Assembly: GCF_009670965.2 (NCBI RefSeq) | Contig: NZ_CP073239.1 | Coordinates: 124,001-188,000, forward strand | Reading direction: 5' to 3' | Length of the DNA: 64,000 bases | Source: Riemerella anatipestifer | GTDB lineage: Bacteria > Bacteroidota > Bacteroidia > Flavobacteriales > Weeksellaceae | In this document: piece by piece, positions 1 to 8,823 of the stretch | Layout of the letters: the number at the start of each line of letters is the position of its first letter | Position numbering within the stretch: position 1 is the first letter of the stretch | The notes under the pieces: model-generated | Told to the model about the DNA's origin: nothing | What the model saw: only the letters and a program-made list of their open reading frames with translations | Databases searched by the model: none | Made by a program: the position numbers and the translations under genes

Positions 1-756
1 AAACCCTGTTTTTTTATTTTTTTTCAGAATAATATTGAGAATCCCAGAAGTCCCAGAAGCCTCAAATTTGGAAGATGGATTGGTGATAACTTCTATTTTT
101 TCTATTTGTTCCGCAGGGATTGATTGCAATGCATTAGCACCATCATCTATACCCAACATAGATGACGGCTTACCATTTATTAAAAACCTCACATTAGAGC
201 TTCCTCTCATAGAAACTGTCCCATCTGTATCTACATCTACCGAAGGTACATTTTGCAATACATCTTGCAAACTCCCACCCTTGCTTACCAAGTCGGAAGA
301 AACATCATAAGTCTTCTTATCTAGCTCTACTTTATAAGGCTTAGGAGCATTCACGGTAATGGTAACGCCTTCTATATTCTTAGTCTTAGCGTGAGTTACA
401 GTTGTTTCTTTTTCTATTTTAAAATCGCCTAAACTTCCTCCTGAAAGAATTTCTTTAGTGAGTATTTTTTGTTTGAAATCTATAGCTTCGATAGTAATTT
501 TATAAACTCCCGCGTTAAGTGGTAATTTATAATTTCCCTTTTCATCTGTTAAAATCGCATCGCTGTAAAGTTTGTTAGTCTGATGTTCAAAACTCACAGA
601 AGCATAAGGTATTGGCTGATTATAGGCATCTACTACTCTACCCAAAACCATATTTTTTTGTTGAGCAAAAGCAAAACTCGCCACTCCTACCGTAATGGTA
701 AGAGCTAAAGTTTTCTTTCTAATTATACTAACGATTTCTATATTATGAGTGTTCAT
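1..756 (-). CDS. TonB-dependent outer-membrane receptor, N-terminal part (runs off the window)
   Basis: The first 252 codons of an outer-membrane receptor are present; the gene continues beyond position 1. A signal peptide ends near residue 31 (FAFA, then QQ). A carboxypeptidase-regulatory-like beta domain follows at about residues 37-115, with the typical stretch GRVVDAYNQPIPYASV. A plug-like region then includes LQDVLQNVPSV and MRGSSNVRFLINGKPSS, characteristic of Bacteroidota receptors that import substrate across the outer membrane using TonB energy. The barrel is missing, so the substrate cannot be named. The ATG at 754-756 begins a continuous frame to the window edge. SusC-type markers were not seen; the plain outer-membrane beta-barrel family fits better. 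Confidence 0.85.
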   Translation of the reverse strand, partial: MNTHNIEIVSIIRKKTLALTITVGVASFAFAQQKNMVLGRVVDAYNQPIPYASVSFEHQTNKLYSDAILTDEKGNYKLPLNAGVYKITIEAIDFKQKILTKEILSGGSLGDFKIEKETTVTHAKTKNIEGVTITVNAPKPYKVELDKKTYDVSSDLVSKGGSLQDVLQNVPSVDVDTDGTVSMRGSSNVRFLINGKPSSMLGIDDGANALQSIPAEQIEKIEVITNPSSKFEASGTSGILNIILKKNKKTGF

Positions 757-783
757 TTTCTAAAATTTAATTATGATAAAAAC

Positions 784-1809
784 TTACTTTATTTGTTTTT
801 CGTTAAGCCAATCTTGATATGCTTTTGCGTTTTTTGCATGCTCTACATCGCTACTTGTAAACTTATGAAAACCTATTTTCTGTGGGTCTGCACACATATA
901 GATATACTCATGTTTTTCGGCATTTAGCACTGCATCTACTGAGTTTTTATCTGTTACACAAATAGGTCCAGGAGGAATACCAACATTAGCATAAGTATTG
1001 TATGGCGAAGACGTTTTTAAATCTTTGTAATACACTCTTTTAATCACTTTATTAAAGCCACTTGATTGGTTAATAGCGTAAATTACCGTAGGGTCAGACT
1101 GTAGTTTCATACCCTTTCTATAACGGTTAAGATATAGCCCTGCAATGGTCTTCTGTTCATCTATCCTACCGCCAGATTCTTTATACACAATAGAAGCCAA
1201 AGCATAAATTTGATTTCTATCTAAACCTAACTTCTTTTCTTTCTCTAAGCGTTCAGCATTCCAAAAATCGTTGTATTGTTTCTCAAAAACACCAAAGAAC
1301 TCCTTCGGACTCACCGTCCAAAAAAACTGATAAGTATCTATAAAGAAATATTTTTTTAAGTCTTCCGCCTCTGACAGACCTTTGGATTGAGCAATTTGGT
1401 TAAACTCTTTTATAAAGGCTAAAGAATCTGCCTCCGTTTTTTTGGCTACACGCCCCATCATTTGGTAAACATTATCAAAAGCAATAATTCTAAAGTTATC
1501 AGGCGACTGATTGCCTGCCTTTATCATATTTACCAAAGCTGTATTATCCATACCTTCGGTAATTTTATAGCGTCCCGTATGGAAAAAACGATTCATATTT
1601 TTGCTCAACGCTACCTGTTTAAAACTTTCTTTATCTTTAAGATAAGGAGCAACAGAATCTAATATCTGTTCAAAATGGGCCTCTTTTGGAATATAAAATA
1701 CACCTTCTTTTGAAACATTATTTCCGTAGTATTTCTTATAAAAACTGTATCCGAAATAACCGCCCACCACAAGGACAATAGCAAATATAAATCCGATTAT
1801 TTTTTTCAT
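784..1809 (-). CDS. mltG: Endolytic murein transglycosylase MltG (YceG-like)
   Basis: Inner-membrane lytic transglycosylase that cleaves nascent glycan strands and helps set their length. One N-terminal membrane segment (about residues 4-20) is followed by a periplasmic domain. The catalytic signature is ALASIVYKESG, with the presumed catalytic Glu at about residue 211, followed by NRYRKGMKLQSDPTV, the conserved MltG core. Length (341 aa) is normal. The gene sits 9 bp downstream of dapF on the same strand, so the two are probably cotranscribed. Both serve peptidoglycan metabolism. Confidence 0.93.
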   Translation of the reverse strand: MKKIIGFIFAIVLVVGGYFGYSFYKKYYGNNVSKEGVFYIPKEAHFEQILDSVAPYLKDKESFKQVALSKNMNRFFHTGRYKITEGMDNTALVNMIKAGNQSPDNFRIIAFDNVYQMMGRVAKKTEADSLAFIKEFNQIAQSKGLSEAEDLKKYFFIDTYQFFWTVSPKEFFGVFEKQYNDFWNAERLEKEKKLGLDRNQIYALASIVYKESGGRIDEQKTIAGLYLNRYRKGMKLQSDPTVIYAINQSSGFNKVIKRVYYKDLKTSSPYNTYANVGIPPGPICVTDKNSVDAVLNAEKHEYIYMCADPQKIGFHKFTSSDVEHAKNAKAYQDWLNEKQIK

Positions 1810-1818
1810 TTTCTAATT

Positions 1819-2580
1819 TCAAATAGTTCCTTTAAAAACCTGCACCGCAGTACCTTCTAACCACACATTACAAAAGCCTACATCTTTCTTTTCAGCATAA
1901 ACTTTGAGATTACCTCCCAGAGTTTTAATATTTACAGAATCTCTATTCTTATCCTGAATAAAAGATAATGCAGATGCAGTTACTCCTGTGCCACAGCTAT
2001 AAGTCTCATCTTCCACGCCTCGTTCATAAGTACGCACAAAAAGAGTCTCATCATCTATTCTTTCAACAAAATTAACATTGATGCCTTCCTTCTGATATTT
2101 TTCGGAATACCTCACTTGTTTACCTTCTTTATAAACATCTAACTTCTCTACCTCCGAAACAAATCTCACATAATGAGGAGAACCTGTATTAAGCACAAAA
2201 TCAGATGTATCTCTACTAATGCTAGAAACATCTATCATCTTAAGTTTTACTACATCTCCGTTTACTTCTGCTTCATGCAGTCCATCTATCGCATTGAAGG
2301 TACATTTATTTTCAAAAACACCTAAAAAATGTGCAAAAGCCACCAAACAACGCCCGCCATTACCACACATTGTGCTTTCTGCTCCATCAGCATTATAATA
2401 GACCATTCTAAAATCAGTATCAGGACAATTTTCTAGCAAAATAAGACCGTCTGCTCCCACTCCAAAACGCCTATGGCAAAGATGTGCTATATTTTCTTTG
2501 CTTTTATTAAAATCCATTTGGCGGTTATCCACCATAATAAAATCATTACCAGTCCCTTGATATTTATAAAAAGTAAGCAT
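1819..2580 (-). CDS. dapF: Diaminopimelate epimerase
   Basis: Converts LL- to meso-diaminopimelate for lysine and peptidoglycan synthesis in the cytoplasm. Both catalytic cysteines are in conserved settings: MCGNGGRC (C72) and YSCGTGV (C196). The N-terminal KYQGTGNDFIMVDNR motif is typical. Length is 253 aa, slightly short but normal for Bacteroidota. The ATG start gives a complete N-terminus. It is the first gene of a short minus-strand pair with mltG and is divergent from glnS. Confidence 0.96.
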   Translation of the reverse strand: MLTFYKYQGTGNDFIMVDNRQMDFNKSKENIAHLCHRRFGVGADGLILLENCPDTDFRMVYYNADGAESTMCGNGGRCLVAFAHFLGVFENKCTFNAIDGLHEAEVNGDVVKLKMIDVSSISRDTSDFVLNTGSPHYVRFVSEVEKLDVYKEGKQVRYSEKYQKEGINVNFVERIDDETLFVRTYERGVEDETYSCGTGVTASALSFIQDKNRDSVNIKTLGGNLKVYAEKKDVGFCNVWLEGTAVQVFKGTI

Positions 2581-2633
2581 AAAGATATTTTAATATTGCA
2601 AATGTAACCTTTTTATACCAATCAACATAAAAT

Positions 2634-2681
2634 AAGATAAGGCTGACTTCTATTAAAATAATAGATGAACAGCCTAATCTT
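2634..2681. repeat. Long imperfect inverted repeat between dapF and glnS
   Basis: Arms of about 22 nt around a short AAA loop: AAGATAAGGCTG on the left matches CAGCCTAATCTT on the right with one mismatch, and TTCTATTA pairs with TAATAGA internally. It lies between divergent genes and has no U-tract on either strand, so it does not look like a terminator. It may be a palindromic intergenic repeat or a 5'-UTR structure of either gene. Confidence 0.5.
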
Positions 2682-2796
2682 TCTTCAGCATTTGTGTTTT
2701 GAAAAAACTATTTATGATGAAGTTCAATATGCACAATCTATGCCAAAACTATACACAAATAAGAAAAAACAAAGTTTTTAACTCACAAAAAATTTC

Positions 2797-2804
2797 TAAA
2801 TTTG
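2797..2804 (+). promoter_or_regulatory. Bacteroidota -7 element for glnS
   Basis: TAAATTTG matches the Bacteroidota -7 consensus TAnnTTTG. It lies 23 nt before the glnS ATG, predicting a short 5' UTR. No clear TTTG at the -33 position was assigned. Confidence 0.55.
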
Positions 2805-2827
2805 CATCTTAAGTTATTACAACCCTT

Positions 2828-4498
2828 ATGGAAGAAAAGAAATCACTCAATTTTATTGAACAAATTATAGAAAACGATTTAGAAAACGGACTCCCTAAAG
2901 AAAAATTAAGATTTCGTTTTCCACCAGAACCTAACGGTTATTTACATATTGGGCATACTAAAGCCATCTGCATCAATTTTGGTTTAGGCGAAAAATATAA
3001 CGCTCCCGTAAACCTAAGATTTGATGATACCAATCCAGAAAAAGAAGAGCAAGAATTTGTGGATTCTATAAAGAAAGATGTAGAATGGCTAGGTTTTAAA
3101 TGGGATAAAGAGCTGTATGCGTCTGACTACTTCCAACAACTCTATGAATGGGCAGTAGAAATGATAAAACAAGGCAAGGCTTATGTAGATGAACAGTCTT
3201 CGGAAGAAATTACAGCTCAAAGAAAAACACCTTTTGAGGACGGAGTAGAATCTCCTTACAGAAATAGACCAATAGAAGAATCTTTAGACTTGTTTGAAAG
3301 AATGAAAAATGGGGAGTTCCCAGAAGGTAGTATGAGTCTTCGTGCTAAAATAGATATGACTTCTCCAAATATGAACATGAGAGACCCTGTGATGTACCGT
3401 ATCTTGAAAAGACCACACCACAGAACAGGCGAACAGTGGAAAATCTACCCTATGTATGATTGGGCTCATGGTGAAAGTGATTATTTGGAGCAAATCTCTC
3501 ACTCGCTATGTTCATTAGAGTTTGAAAATCATCGCCCATTGTACGAATGGTATTTATCTAATGTCTATGAGGAAGGAAAAAATGCTCCTAAACAAAGAGA
3601 ATTCGCTAGAATGAATGTCTCTTATATGATTACTTCTAAAAGGAAATTACAGCGTCTAGTAGCTGAAAAAGTAGTTACTGGTTGGGACGACCCTAGAATG
3701 CCTACTATCTCTGGTATGAGACGATTAGGCTATCCACCTATTGCTATTAAGAACTTTATTGAGCGAGTAGGTGTTACCAAAAGAGAAAATTTAATTGATG
3801 TACAACTACTAGAATTTTTTGTAAGAGAAGAACTCAACAAAAAAGCCAAAAGAGTAATGGCAGTGGTAGACCCTGTAAAACTTATTATAGAAAACTACCC
3901 TGAAAACGAGGAAGAATGGCTAGAAACAGAAAACAACCCTGAAGATGAAAATGCAGGAACTAGAACCGTTCCTTTCGCTAGAGAACTTTACATAGAAAGA
4001 GAAGACTTTAAAGAAGAGGCTAATAAGAAGTTCTTTAGACTAAAATTAGGAGGCGAGGTGCGTTTAAAATCAGCTTATATAATTAAGGCAGAGCGTGTAG
4101 AGAAAGATGAAAATGGAGAAATCACTACGATATACGCTACTTACGACCCTAAATCAAAATCTGGAAGTGGCACAGAAGAAAGCCTTAGAAAGGTAAAAGG
4201 AACACTACATTGGGTTTCCGCAAAACACGCATTGCCTATTGAAGTGAGAATTTACGACCGCCTATTTACTACGGCACAGCCAGATGCAGAAAAAGAAACC
4301 GATTTCTTAGAATACCTCAACCCTGATTCTCTAAAAGTAGTACAAGGTTATGGCGAACCATCACTAAAAGAAGTGGATACAGAAGCACCACTTCAGTTCC
4401 AAAGGATAGGATATTTTACGAAAGACCAAGATTCTACAGAGGAGAAACTGGTTTTCAATAGAACGGTTACCCTTAAAGATTCGTATAAACCTGAGTAA
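2828..4498 (+). CDS. glnS: Glutaminyl-tRNA synthetase
   Basis: Class I aminoacyl-tRNA synthetase that charges tRNA-Gln. The HIGH motif is at residues 40-43 (PEPNGYLHIGHTKA). The KMSKS-equivalent is MITSKRKL at about residues 267-274, the GlnRS variant rather than the GluRS form. The anticodon-binding beta-barrel domains follow, to residue 556. Length matches bacterial GlnRS. It is monocistronic, divergent from dapF, and ends at a strong hairpin terminator shared with the convergent UbiA gene. Confidence 0.97.
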   Translation: MEEKKSLNFIEQIIENDLENGLPKEKLRFRFPPEPNGYLHIGHTKAICINFGLGEKYNAPVNLRFDDTNPEKEEQEFVDSIKKDVEWLGFKWDKELYASDYFQQLYEWAVEMIKQGKAYVDEQSSEEITAQRKTPFEDGVESPYRNRPIEESLDLFERMKNGEFPEGSMSLRAKIDMTSPNMNMRDPVMYRILKRPHHRTGEQWKIYPMYDWAHGESDYLEQISHSLCSLEFENHRPLYEWYLSNVYEEGKNAPKQREFARMNVSYMITSKRKLQRLVAEKVVTGWDDPRMPTISGMRRLGYPPIAIKNFIERVGVTKRENLIDVQLLEFFVREELNKKAKRVMAVVDPVKLIIENYPENEEEWLETENNPEDENAGTRTVPFARELYIEREDFKEEANKKFFRLKLGGEVRLKSAYIIKAERVEKDENGEITTIYATYDPKSKSGSGTEESLRKVKGTLHWVSAKHALPIEVRIYDRLFTTAQPDAEKETDFLEYLNPDSLKVVQGYGEPSLKEVDTEAPLQFQRIGYFTKDQDSTEEKLVFNRTVTLKDSYKPE

Positions 4499-4518
4499 AA
4501 TAAATATTTTTAAATCAT

Positions 4519-4557
4519 AAAAAAGGTCAAATGCTTGAAATTGTATTTGACTTTTTT
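4519..4557. terminator. Bidirectional terminator between glnS and the UbiA gene
   Basis: Hairpin GTCAAAT / ATTTGAC flanked by A-runs on the left and T-runs on the right. It can serve glnS on the plus strand and the convergent UbiA gene on the minus strand. Confidence 0.8.
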
Positions 4558-4569
4558 ATTTTATATAAC

Positions 4570-5508
4570 TTACACTATCTTCTCAAAAATACCATTGAGC
4601 AACATAAAAATCACACCTATAAAAACCCATACTCTAAGAGCGTTGATAAGCCTAGACATTTTAGAATATCTAAAAAAATACAGTGAAATTCCAGCTAATA
4701 AATAAACCAAAATAGATACTGAAAAATAATAAGCAACTAGATTAAAATATTTTAATTCGTTTACTATTAAATAAGAAGCCAAAGAATTAGTTATCAATAA
4801 TAAATATAACAGGTATACTGTTTTAGTGTTCCCAAATAATACAGGTATAGTAGCATATCCAAAGAGTTTATCAGCCGCTCTACTTACAATATCTTTAATA
4901 ATATCTATTATCAAAAGTAATACAAACAAGAAAACAGACATTAGAAACAACAAACCTGAAAAATGCTGATAGTAAACCAATAATCCAAAAAAAGGATACA
5001 ACGATAACGATACATAAGTTAGATTATTCACTACTGCTATTCGGCTCATTTTATGGCTATAAAACCATATTAGAAACTGATAAATGAGGAAAAAAATTAA
5101 AATTCGGTAAGAAAGAGCCAACGCTATCCCCAACGACAATACATTAAGTAATAAATAAGAGTAAAGAATATATTTCTCTTTAACAAAGGACTGAAAATAA
5201 CTTCTGAAAGGTTTGGTAATTCGGTCTTTTTCCTTATCGTAAAACTGATTGATAAGCCCTCCTGCCGCTATGGAGAGCAAGGAACAAAAAATAATCCCAT
5301 GTACCTTATAATCAAATACAAAAGCTCTAAGACTTTCTTCTTGATTAAACAAAAAATAGGTGGATACATAAAGTGTAAAAACATAAAAAGCCAAAACAAA
5401 CACCCTAGCCCCAAGCATTAGGCTGACCATCTGAGAGGCTCTGTAAAACCATCTACGGCGTTCTAGTTTAGATCTTAATTTTTGAAAATCAGAGTTGGAT
5501 AGCTGCAT
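4570..5508 (-). CDS. UbiA-family prenyltransferase (possible geranylgeranylglycerol-phosphate geranylgeranyltransferase)
   Basis: Polytopic membrane protein of 312 aa with about eight hydrophobic segments. The first Asp-rich motif is N87-QFY-D91-KEK-D95 (INQFYDKEKDRITKP), which binds the prenyl diphosphate through Mg. A second Asp site is seen at DIIKDIVSRAADK, about residue 205. The acceptor cannot be read from sequence; Flavobacteriia homologues are often annotated as geranylgeranylglycerol-phosphate transferases. It lies 16 bp downstream of a mevalonate-kinase-like gene, which suggests a shared isoprenoid role. Confidence 0.82.
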   Translation of the reverse strand: MQLSNSDFQKLRSKLERRRWFYRASQMVSLMLGARVFVLAFYVFTLYVSTYFLFNQEESLRAFVFDYKVHGIIFCSLLSIAAGGLINQFYDKEKDRITKPFRSYFQSFVKEKYILYSYLLLNVLSLGIALALSYRILIFFLIYQFLIWFYSHKMSRIAVVNNLTYVSLSLYPFFGLLVYYQHFSGLLFLMSVFLFVLLLIIDIIKDIVSRAADKLFGYATIPVLFGNTKTVYLLYLLLITNSLASYLIVNELKYFNLVAYYFSVSILVYLLAGISLYFFRYSKMSRLINALRVWVFIGVIFMLLNGIFEKIV

Positions 5509-5524
5509 TTAATTACATTACTCA

Positions 5525-6451
5525 TCAAAAACGATAAATTACTTCTTTTTTGAAACCTTCCAACATTTTTTCCGCCTTATCATAATCCTGAGTAAACCCT
5601 AATATATAGCCTCCGCCTCCACTACCACAAAGTTTGAGGTAATAAGTATTGGTATCCAAGCCTTTTTTCCAAGCATTAAATATACCTTCTGGAATCATTG
5701 GTCTAAAATTCTCGTAAGCCCATAAGGACAACTTCCTTAAATTCTTAAAAAACGGATTCATATCCTTTTTTAGAAAGGCTTCTATACAAGCATTATTATA
5801 ACGAATAAACTCCTCTTTCAAAGTCTTTCTAAATCCTTCTTGTTTTAACTTTTCAAAGAAAATCTGAACCATTGGTCCCGTTTCACCCACCACACCAGAG
5901 TCTATAAGAAAAATCGCTCCCTTACCTTGCTGTTCTTTAGGAATAGAAACCCTATCTACATTTTCTTTGTTTTCTATGAGGATAGGCAGGTTCATATAAC
6001 AGATTAGCGGGTCTATCCCCGAACTTTTACCATGAAAATAGCTTTCTAACTCTCCAAAGACTTTTTTCAACTGTTTTAAGTCTTCTTTACTAATGTGCTC
6101 TGGATTATATTTTTTAAGAGAATAACGCTCAAAAATAGCCGCTACCAACGCACCCGAACTCCCCACGCCATATCCTTGTGGAATATTAGAATCAAAGAAT
6201 AATCCTTTGCTTATATCTTTTTTAAGCTCAGATACATTTAGTTCAAAGCCTTTTGGCAAAGTTAAATTCTGAAGATAATCAGCATATTTTAATAACGATT
6301 GGTTAGATTGACGTTCAAAATCAGAGGACAAATCAGAAAATTTTAAAGTACCCTTATAAAAACTATAAGGTAGCGTAAGCCCCTGAGAATTTTCTATAAT
6401 GCCATATTCTCCAAAAAGTAAGATTTTAGCATAAAAAAGTGGGTTAGCCAT
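5525..6451 (-). CDS. GHMP kinase, mevalonate-kinase-like
   Basis: Small-molecule kinase of the GHMP superfamily, 308 aa. Motif 2, the phosphate-binding loop, is PQGYGVGSSGALVAA (residues 91-105). The C-terminal motif 3 is LCGSGGGGYILGF (about 274-286). The N-terminus YAKILLFGEYGI matches the mevalonate-kinase type (KxxLxGEH). Bacteroidota use the mevalonate pathway, so mevalonate phosphorylation is the likely reaction, supported by the adjacent prenyltransferase. Mevalonate-pathway partners are not in the window, so the exact substrate is inference. Confidence 0.8.
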   Translation of the reverse strand: MANPLFYAKILLFGEYGIIENSQGLTLPYSFYKGTLKFSDLSSDFERQSNQSLLKYADYLQNLTLPKGFELNVSELKKDISKGLFFDSNIPQGYGVGSSGALVAAIFERYSLKKYNPEHISKEDLKQLKKVFGELESYFHGKSSGIDPLICYMNLPILIENKENVDRVSIPKEQQGKGAIFLIDSGVVGETGPMVQIFFEKLKQEGFRKTLKEEFIRYNNACIEAFLKKDMNPFFKNLRKLSLWAYENFRPMIPEGIFNAWKKGLDTNTYYLKLCGSGGGGYILGFTQDYDKAEKMLEGFKKEVIYRF

Positions 6452-6534
6452 TCGTTATCATATTTTATAATGCAAAGATATAAATTTATTAAAAGTTTTT
6501 AAATAAATCTTAAAATATTCTTAGTGCTTGTGAT

Positions 6535-7146
6535 TTAGTCTATCCCTAAAATAAAATAAGCCACTGCTTGTACCCTTGCCAAAAACTCCCGAGTATGATT
6601 TCTATAAAAACTTTCGGGTTTAGTAACATCTTGAGCACCAAAAGCTAAAGCATTCATATTCAAGTTTCTTGCAATAAATAAAGCTCTCAAATTATGAAAC
6701 CCTTGAGATATAATAATAACCTCGTTTTTCTTATAATTATTCTTACATCTTACAATGCTTTCCTTAGTACTAAAGCCTTTAGGGTCTTGTATGATGACAC
6801 TTTCTGGGATACCTTCGGTTCTAATGAGATAGTTAGTCATCGCTTGAGGCTCATCGTAGTATGGACTTTTTTCTCCACTTACTATGATTTTCTTTATTTT
6901 CCCATAATGATAAAGTGCAGAAACAGCCTCCATTCGTTTTGTAAAGTAAGGGTTAGCAATCCCCGACCTCATTTTAGGCGAAGTCCCCAAAACCAAAGCT
7001 ACTTCTCTAGCCGGAATTTTACTAACCTTAGTATAAGTTCTACCGTTGGTAAGAGCATACACCCACAGATTAGCAAGCATCATAGCCAACACCATTAGCT
7101 CTGCCAATCCTAAAATAGTTTTAAATATGCCCTTTAGTAGCCTCAA
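6535..7146 (-). CDS. SanA/ElyC/YdcF-family membrane protein (DUF218)
   Basis: 203 aa with one N-terminal membrane segment (about residues 10-32), followed by a DUF218 domain. Recognisable blocks are ALVLGTSPKM, NPYFTKRMEAVSALYHYGK, IIVSGEKS, ESVIIQDPKGFSTKESIVR and IIISQGFHNLRALFIAR. E. coli SanA affects envelope barrier function and vancomycin exclusion at high temperature, and ElyC affects lipid-carrier use; a similar envelope role is inferred. It begins 2 bp after the reductase gene ends, so cotranscription with that gene is likely. Confidence 0.85.
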   Translation of the reverse strand: MRLLKGIFKTILGLAELMVLAMMLANLWVYALTNGRTYTKVSKIPAREVALVLGTSPKMRSGIANPYFTKRMEAVSALYHYGKIKKIIVSGEKSPYYDEPQAMTNYLIRTEGIPESVIIQDPKGFSTKESIVRCKNNYKKNEVIIISQGFHNLRALFIARNLNMNALAFGAQDVTKPESFYRNHTREFLARVQAVAYFILGID

Positions 7147-7148
7147 GA

Positions 7149-8252
7149 CTAATCAAAATTAAGTTTTATTTTATCCGACAGAACAACCGAAGTACAAGTT
7201 AATATCTTTCCTTGCGAAAGTTCTTTATCGGTAAGATATTCATTTTCGGTCATTTCTACTTCGCCTTCTTCTAGCACACATCTACACGCCCCACATCTAC
7301 CCGACTTGCAAGAATATGGCAAACGATAACCTTTATCTAAAATCTGTTGCAATAGCTTTCCATCATTATTTTCTAGCACCACTCTAGAGAAAGAATTTCC
7401 ATCTATTTTCCATTCCACCTTAATATTTTCTACTTTAGGGAAAGTTTCTTCTTCAGGGAAGATAGTTCCTTCGTAAGTATCAAAAAATTCAAAATGAATA
7501 TTCTTCTTACGAATACCATTTTCATAACTTCCTATTGCCACTTCCTTTATCATTTCCGCAGGACCACAAATCAAAATTTCGTCCACAGCGTCCCAAATGG
7601 TAGATTCTTCATCATCTTCGTCCAAATGTAATATTTGATTGATGATAAGGTTCATTTTATGTCTATCTATTCTGCCAGAAAATAAGGCATTGGCATCTTC
7701 TTCTTGGGTATAGAAATAGTAAACTTTCAATCTATCTCCGTAGAATTGCTCCAGAGCCTCCAGTTCTTCCTTAAGAATAACCTCCGACTTGGTTTTATTA
7801 GAATAGAAAAGGTAAAAACGAGTGCCTTTCTCTGTGTGTAAAATATGCTTTAAATGCGAAATAATAGGCGTAATGCCTACCCCACCTGCATAGCCTAATA
7901 TAGTACGCTTTTCACTCGGTTTATCTGCCAAAGTAAAGCGTCCTTTGGGAGCAGAAACCTCAATAATATCCCCAACCGAGTAATGGTTAAATATCTTCTG
8001 TGCAAAAGATTGAGGTGTATTGATTTTCAGCACTAATTCCAACTTATTTTCATAAGGAGCGTTAATGATGCTATAATCATTTTCTTCGCCTTCGTGCCTT
8101 AGCTTTACATACTGCCCAGATTTAAAGCGGAAATACTCTTTGTCCCCATATTCTAACGCCAAAAGAAAGGCATTTTTGGTAATTTCTTCTTTTTTAATTA
8201 CCTTTAGCCCTTTAAAATCGGGGGTTTTAGTCTTCGAATTTAATTCATTCAT
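7149..8252 (-). CDS. FAD/NAD(P)-dependent reductase with C-terminal 2Fe-2S ferredoxin domain
   Basis: A ferredoxin-reductase-type flavoprotein. The FAD-binding barrel comes first (FKSGQYVKLR; the RxYS-like DYSII). An NAD(P) domain follows with GYAGGVGITPIISHL and EILICGPAEMI. A plant-type 2Fe-2S domain ends the protein, with cysteines in CKSGRCGACRC and a later ILTCTS. This layout matches PaaE/PaaK-like oxygenase reductases, but no oxygenase genes are adjacent, so the electron acceptor is unknown. The ATG at 8252 is preferred; an in-frame TTG at 8264 is possible. It is divergent from the thioredoxin lipoprotein gene, with only 27 bp between the starts. Confidence 0.85.
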   Translation of the reverse strand: MNELNSKTKTPDFKGLKVIKKEEITKNAFLLALEYGDKEYFRFKSGQYVKLRHEGEENDYSIINAPYENKLELVLKINTPQSFAQKIFNHYSVGDIIEVSAPKGRFTLADKPSEKRTILGYAGGVGITPIISHLKHILHTEKGTRFYLFYSNKTKSEVILKEELEALEQFYGDRLKVYYFYTQEEDANALFSGRIDRHKMNLIINQILHLDEDDEESTIWDAVDEILICGPAEMIKEVAIGSYENGIRKKNIHFEFFDTYEGTIFPEEETFPKVENIKVEWKIDGNSFSRVVLENNDGKLLQQILDKGYRLPYSCKSGRCGACRCVLEEGEVEMTENEYLTDKELSQGKILTCTSVVLSDKIKLNFD

Positions 8253-8279
8253 AATAGTGGACAAATTTATAAAAAAATT

Positions 8280-8819
8280 ATGAGAAAAATCTTAGTAACA
8301 CTCGCACTTACGGCTCTAGTAATAAGCTGCAACGACAAAAAAACAGAAACTGTAACCACCTCTTCTTCTAGCGATAGCACCAAGGTAGAACAAACTCTTA
8401 AAGAAGTTTCTAAAGACGAACTTAGCCAACTAATAAAGGCTAAAGAAAACGACACTATCTATGTAACTAATTTCTTTGCAACTTGGTGCGGACCGTGTAT
8501 GATGGAAATTCCTCATTTCAAAGAAAAAATGAAGGAGCTAGATGGCAAGCCCGTTAAATTTACTTTTGTGAGTATAGACGATAAAAAAGATTGGAACACA
8601 GAAGTTAAAAAATTCGGGGAAGAACAACAACTTTCTAAACATATCCTTTTGTTTGACGGACAACAATTTGATGACGCCTTTTTCAGTCAAAATTTTAAAA
8701 TTTGGCGTGGAGAAGGCATTCCGTTTACTCTAGTTAGAAAAGGTAACAAAACCGAAGAAATAGAAGGCAGTATGTCTAAAGAAGACCTAGACCAGCTCCT
8801 TGCTACATTCTTAAAATAA
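8280..8819 (+). CDS. TlpA/thioredoxin-like lipoprotein
   Basis: 179 aa. A lipoprotein signal with lipobox LVISC places it on a membrane surface outside the cytoplasm. A Ser/Thr-rich linker follows, then a thioredoxin fold with the redox motif WCGPC (about residues 69-73, FFATWCGPCMMEIPHF). The later SIDDKKDW block and the cis-Pro region EGIPFTLV are typical. It probably reduces or resolves disulfides in an extracytoplasmic partner. The stop codon lies 4 bp before the FecCD permease start, so it heads a three-gene operon with an ABC transporter. Confidence 0.88.
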   Translation: MRKILVTLALTALVISCNDKKTETVTTSSSSDSTKVEQTLKEVSKDELSQLIKAKENDTIYVTNFFATWCGPCMMEIPHFKEKMKELDGKPVKFTFVSIDDKKDWNTEVKKFGEEQQLSKHILLFDGQQFDDAFFSQNFKIWRGEGIPFTLVRKGNKTEEIEGSMSKEDLDQLLATFLK

Positions 8820-8823
8820 ACTG

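Noticed and set aside
35..310. 91-codon plus-strand frame
   Set aside because: It is the antisense of the TonB-receptor plug domain, which has a signal peptide and clear family motifs on the minus strand.
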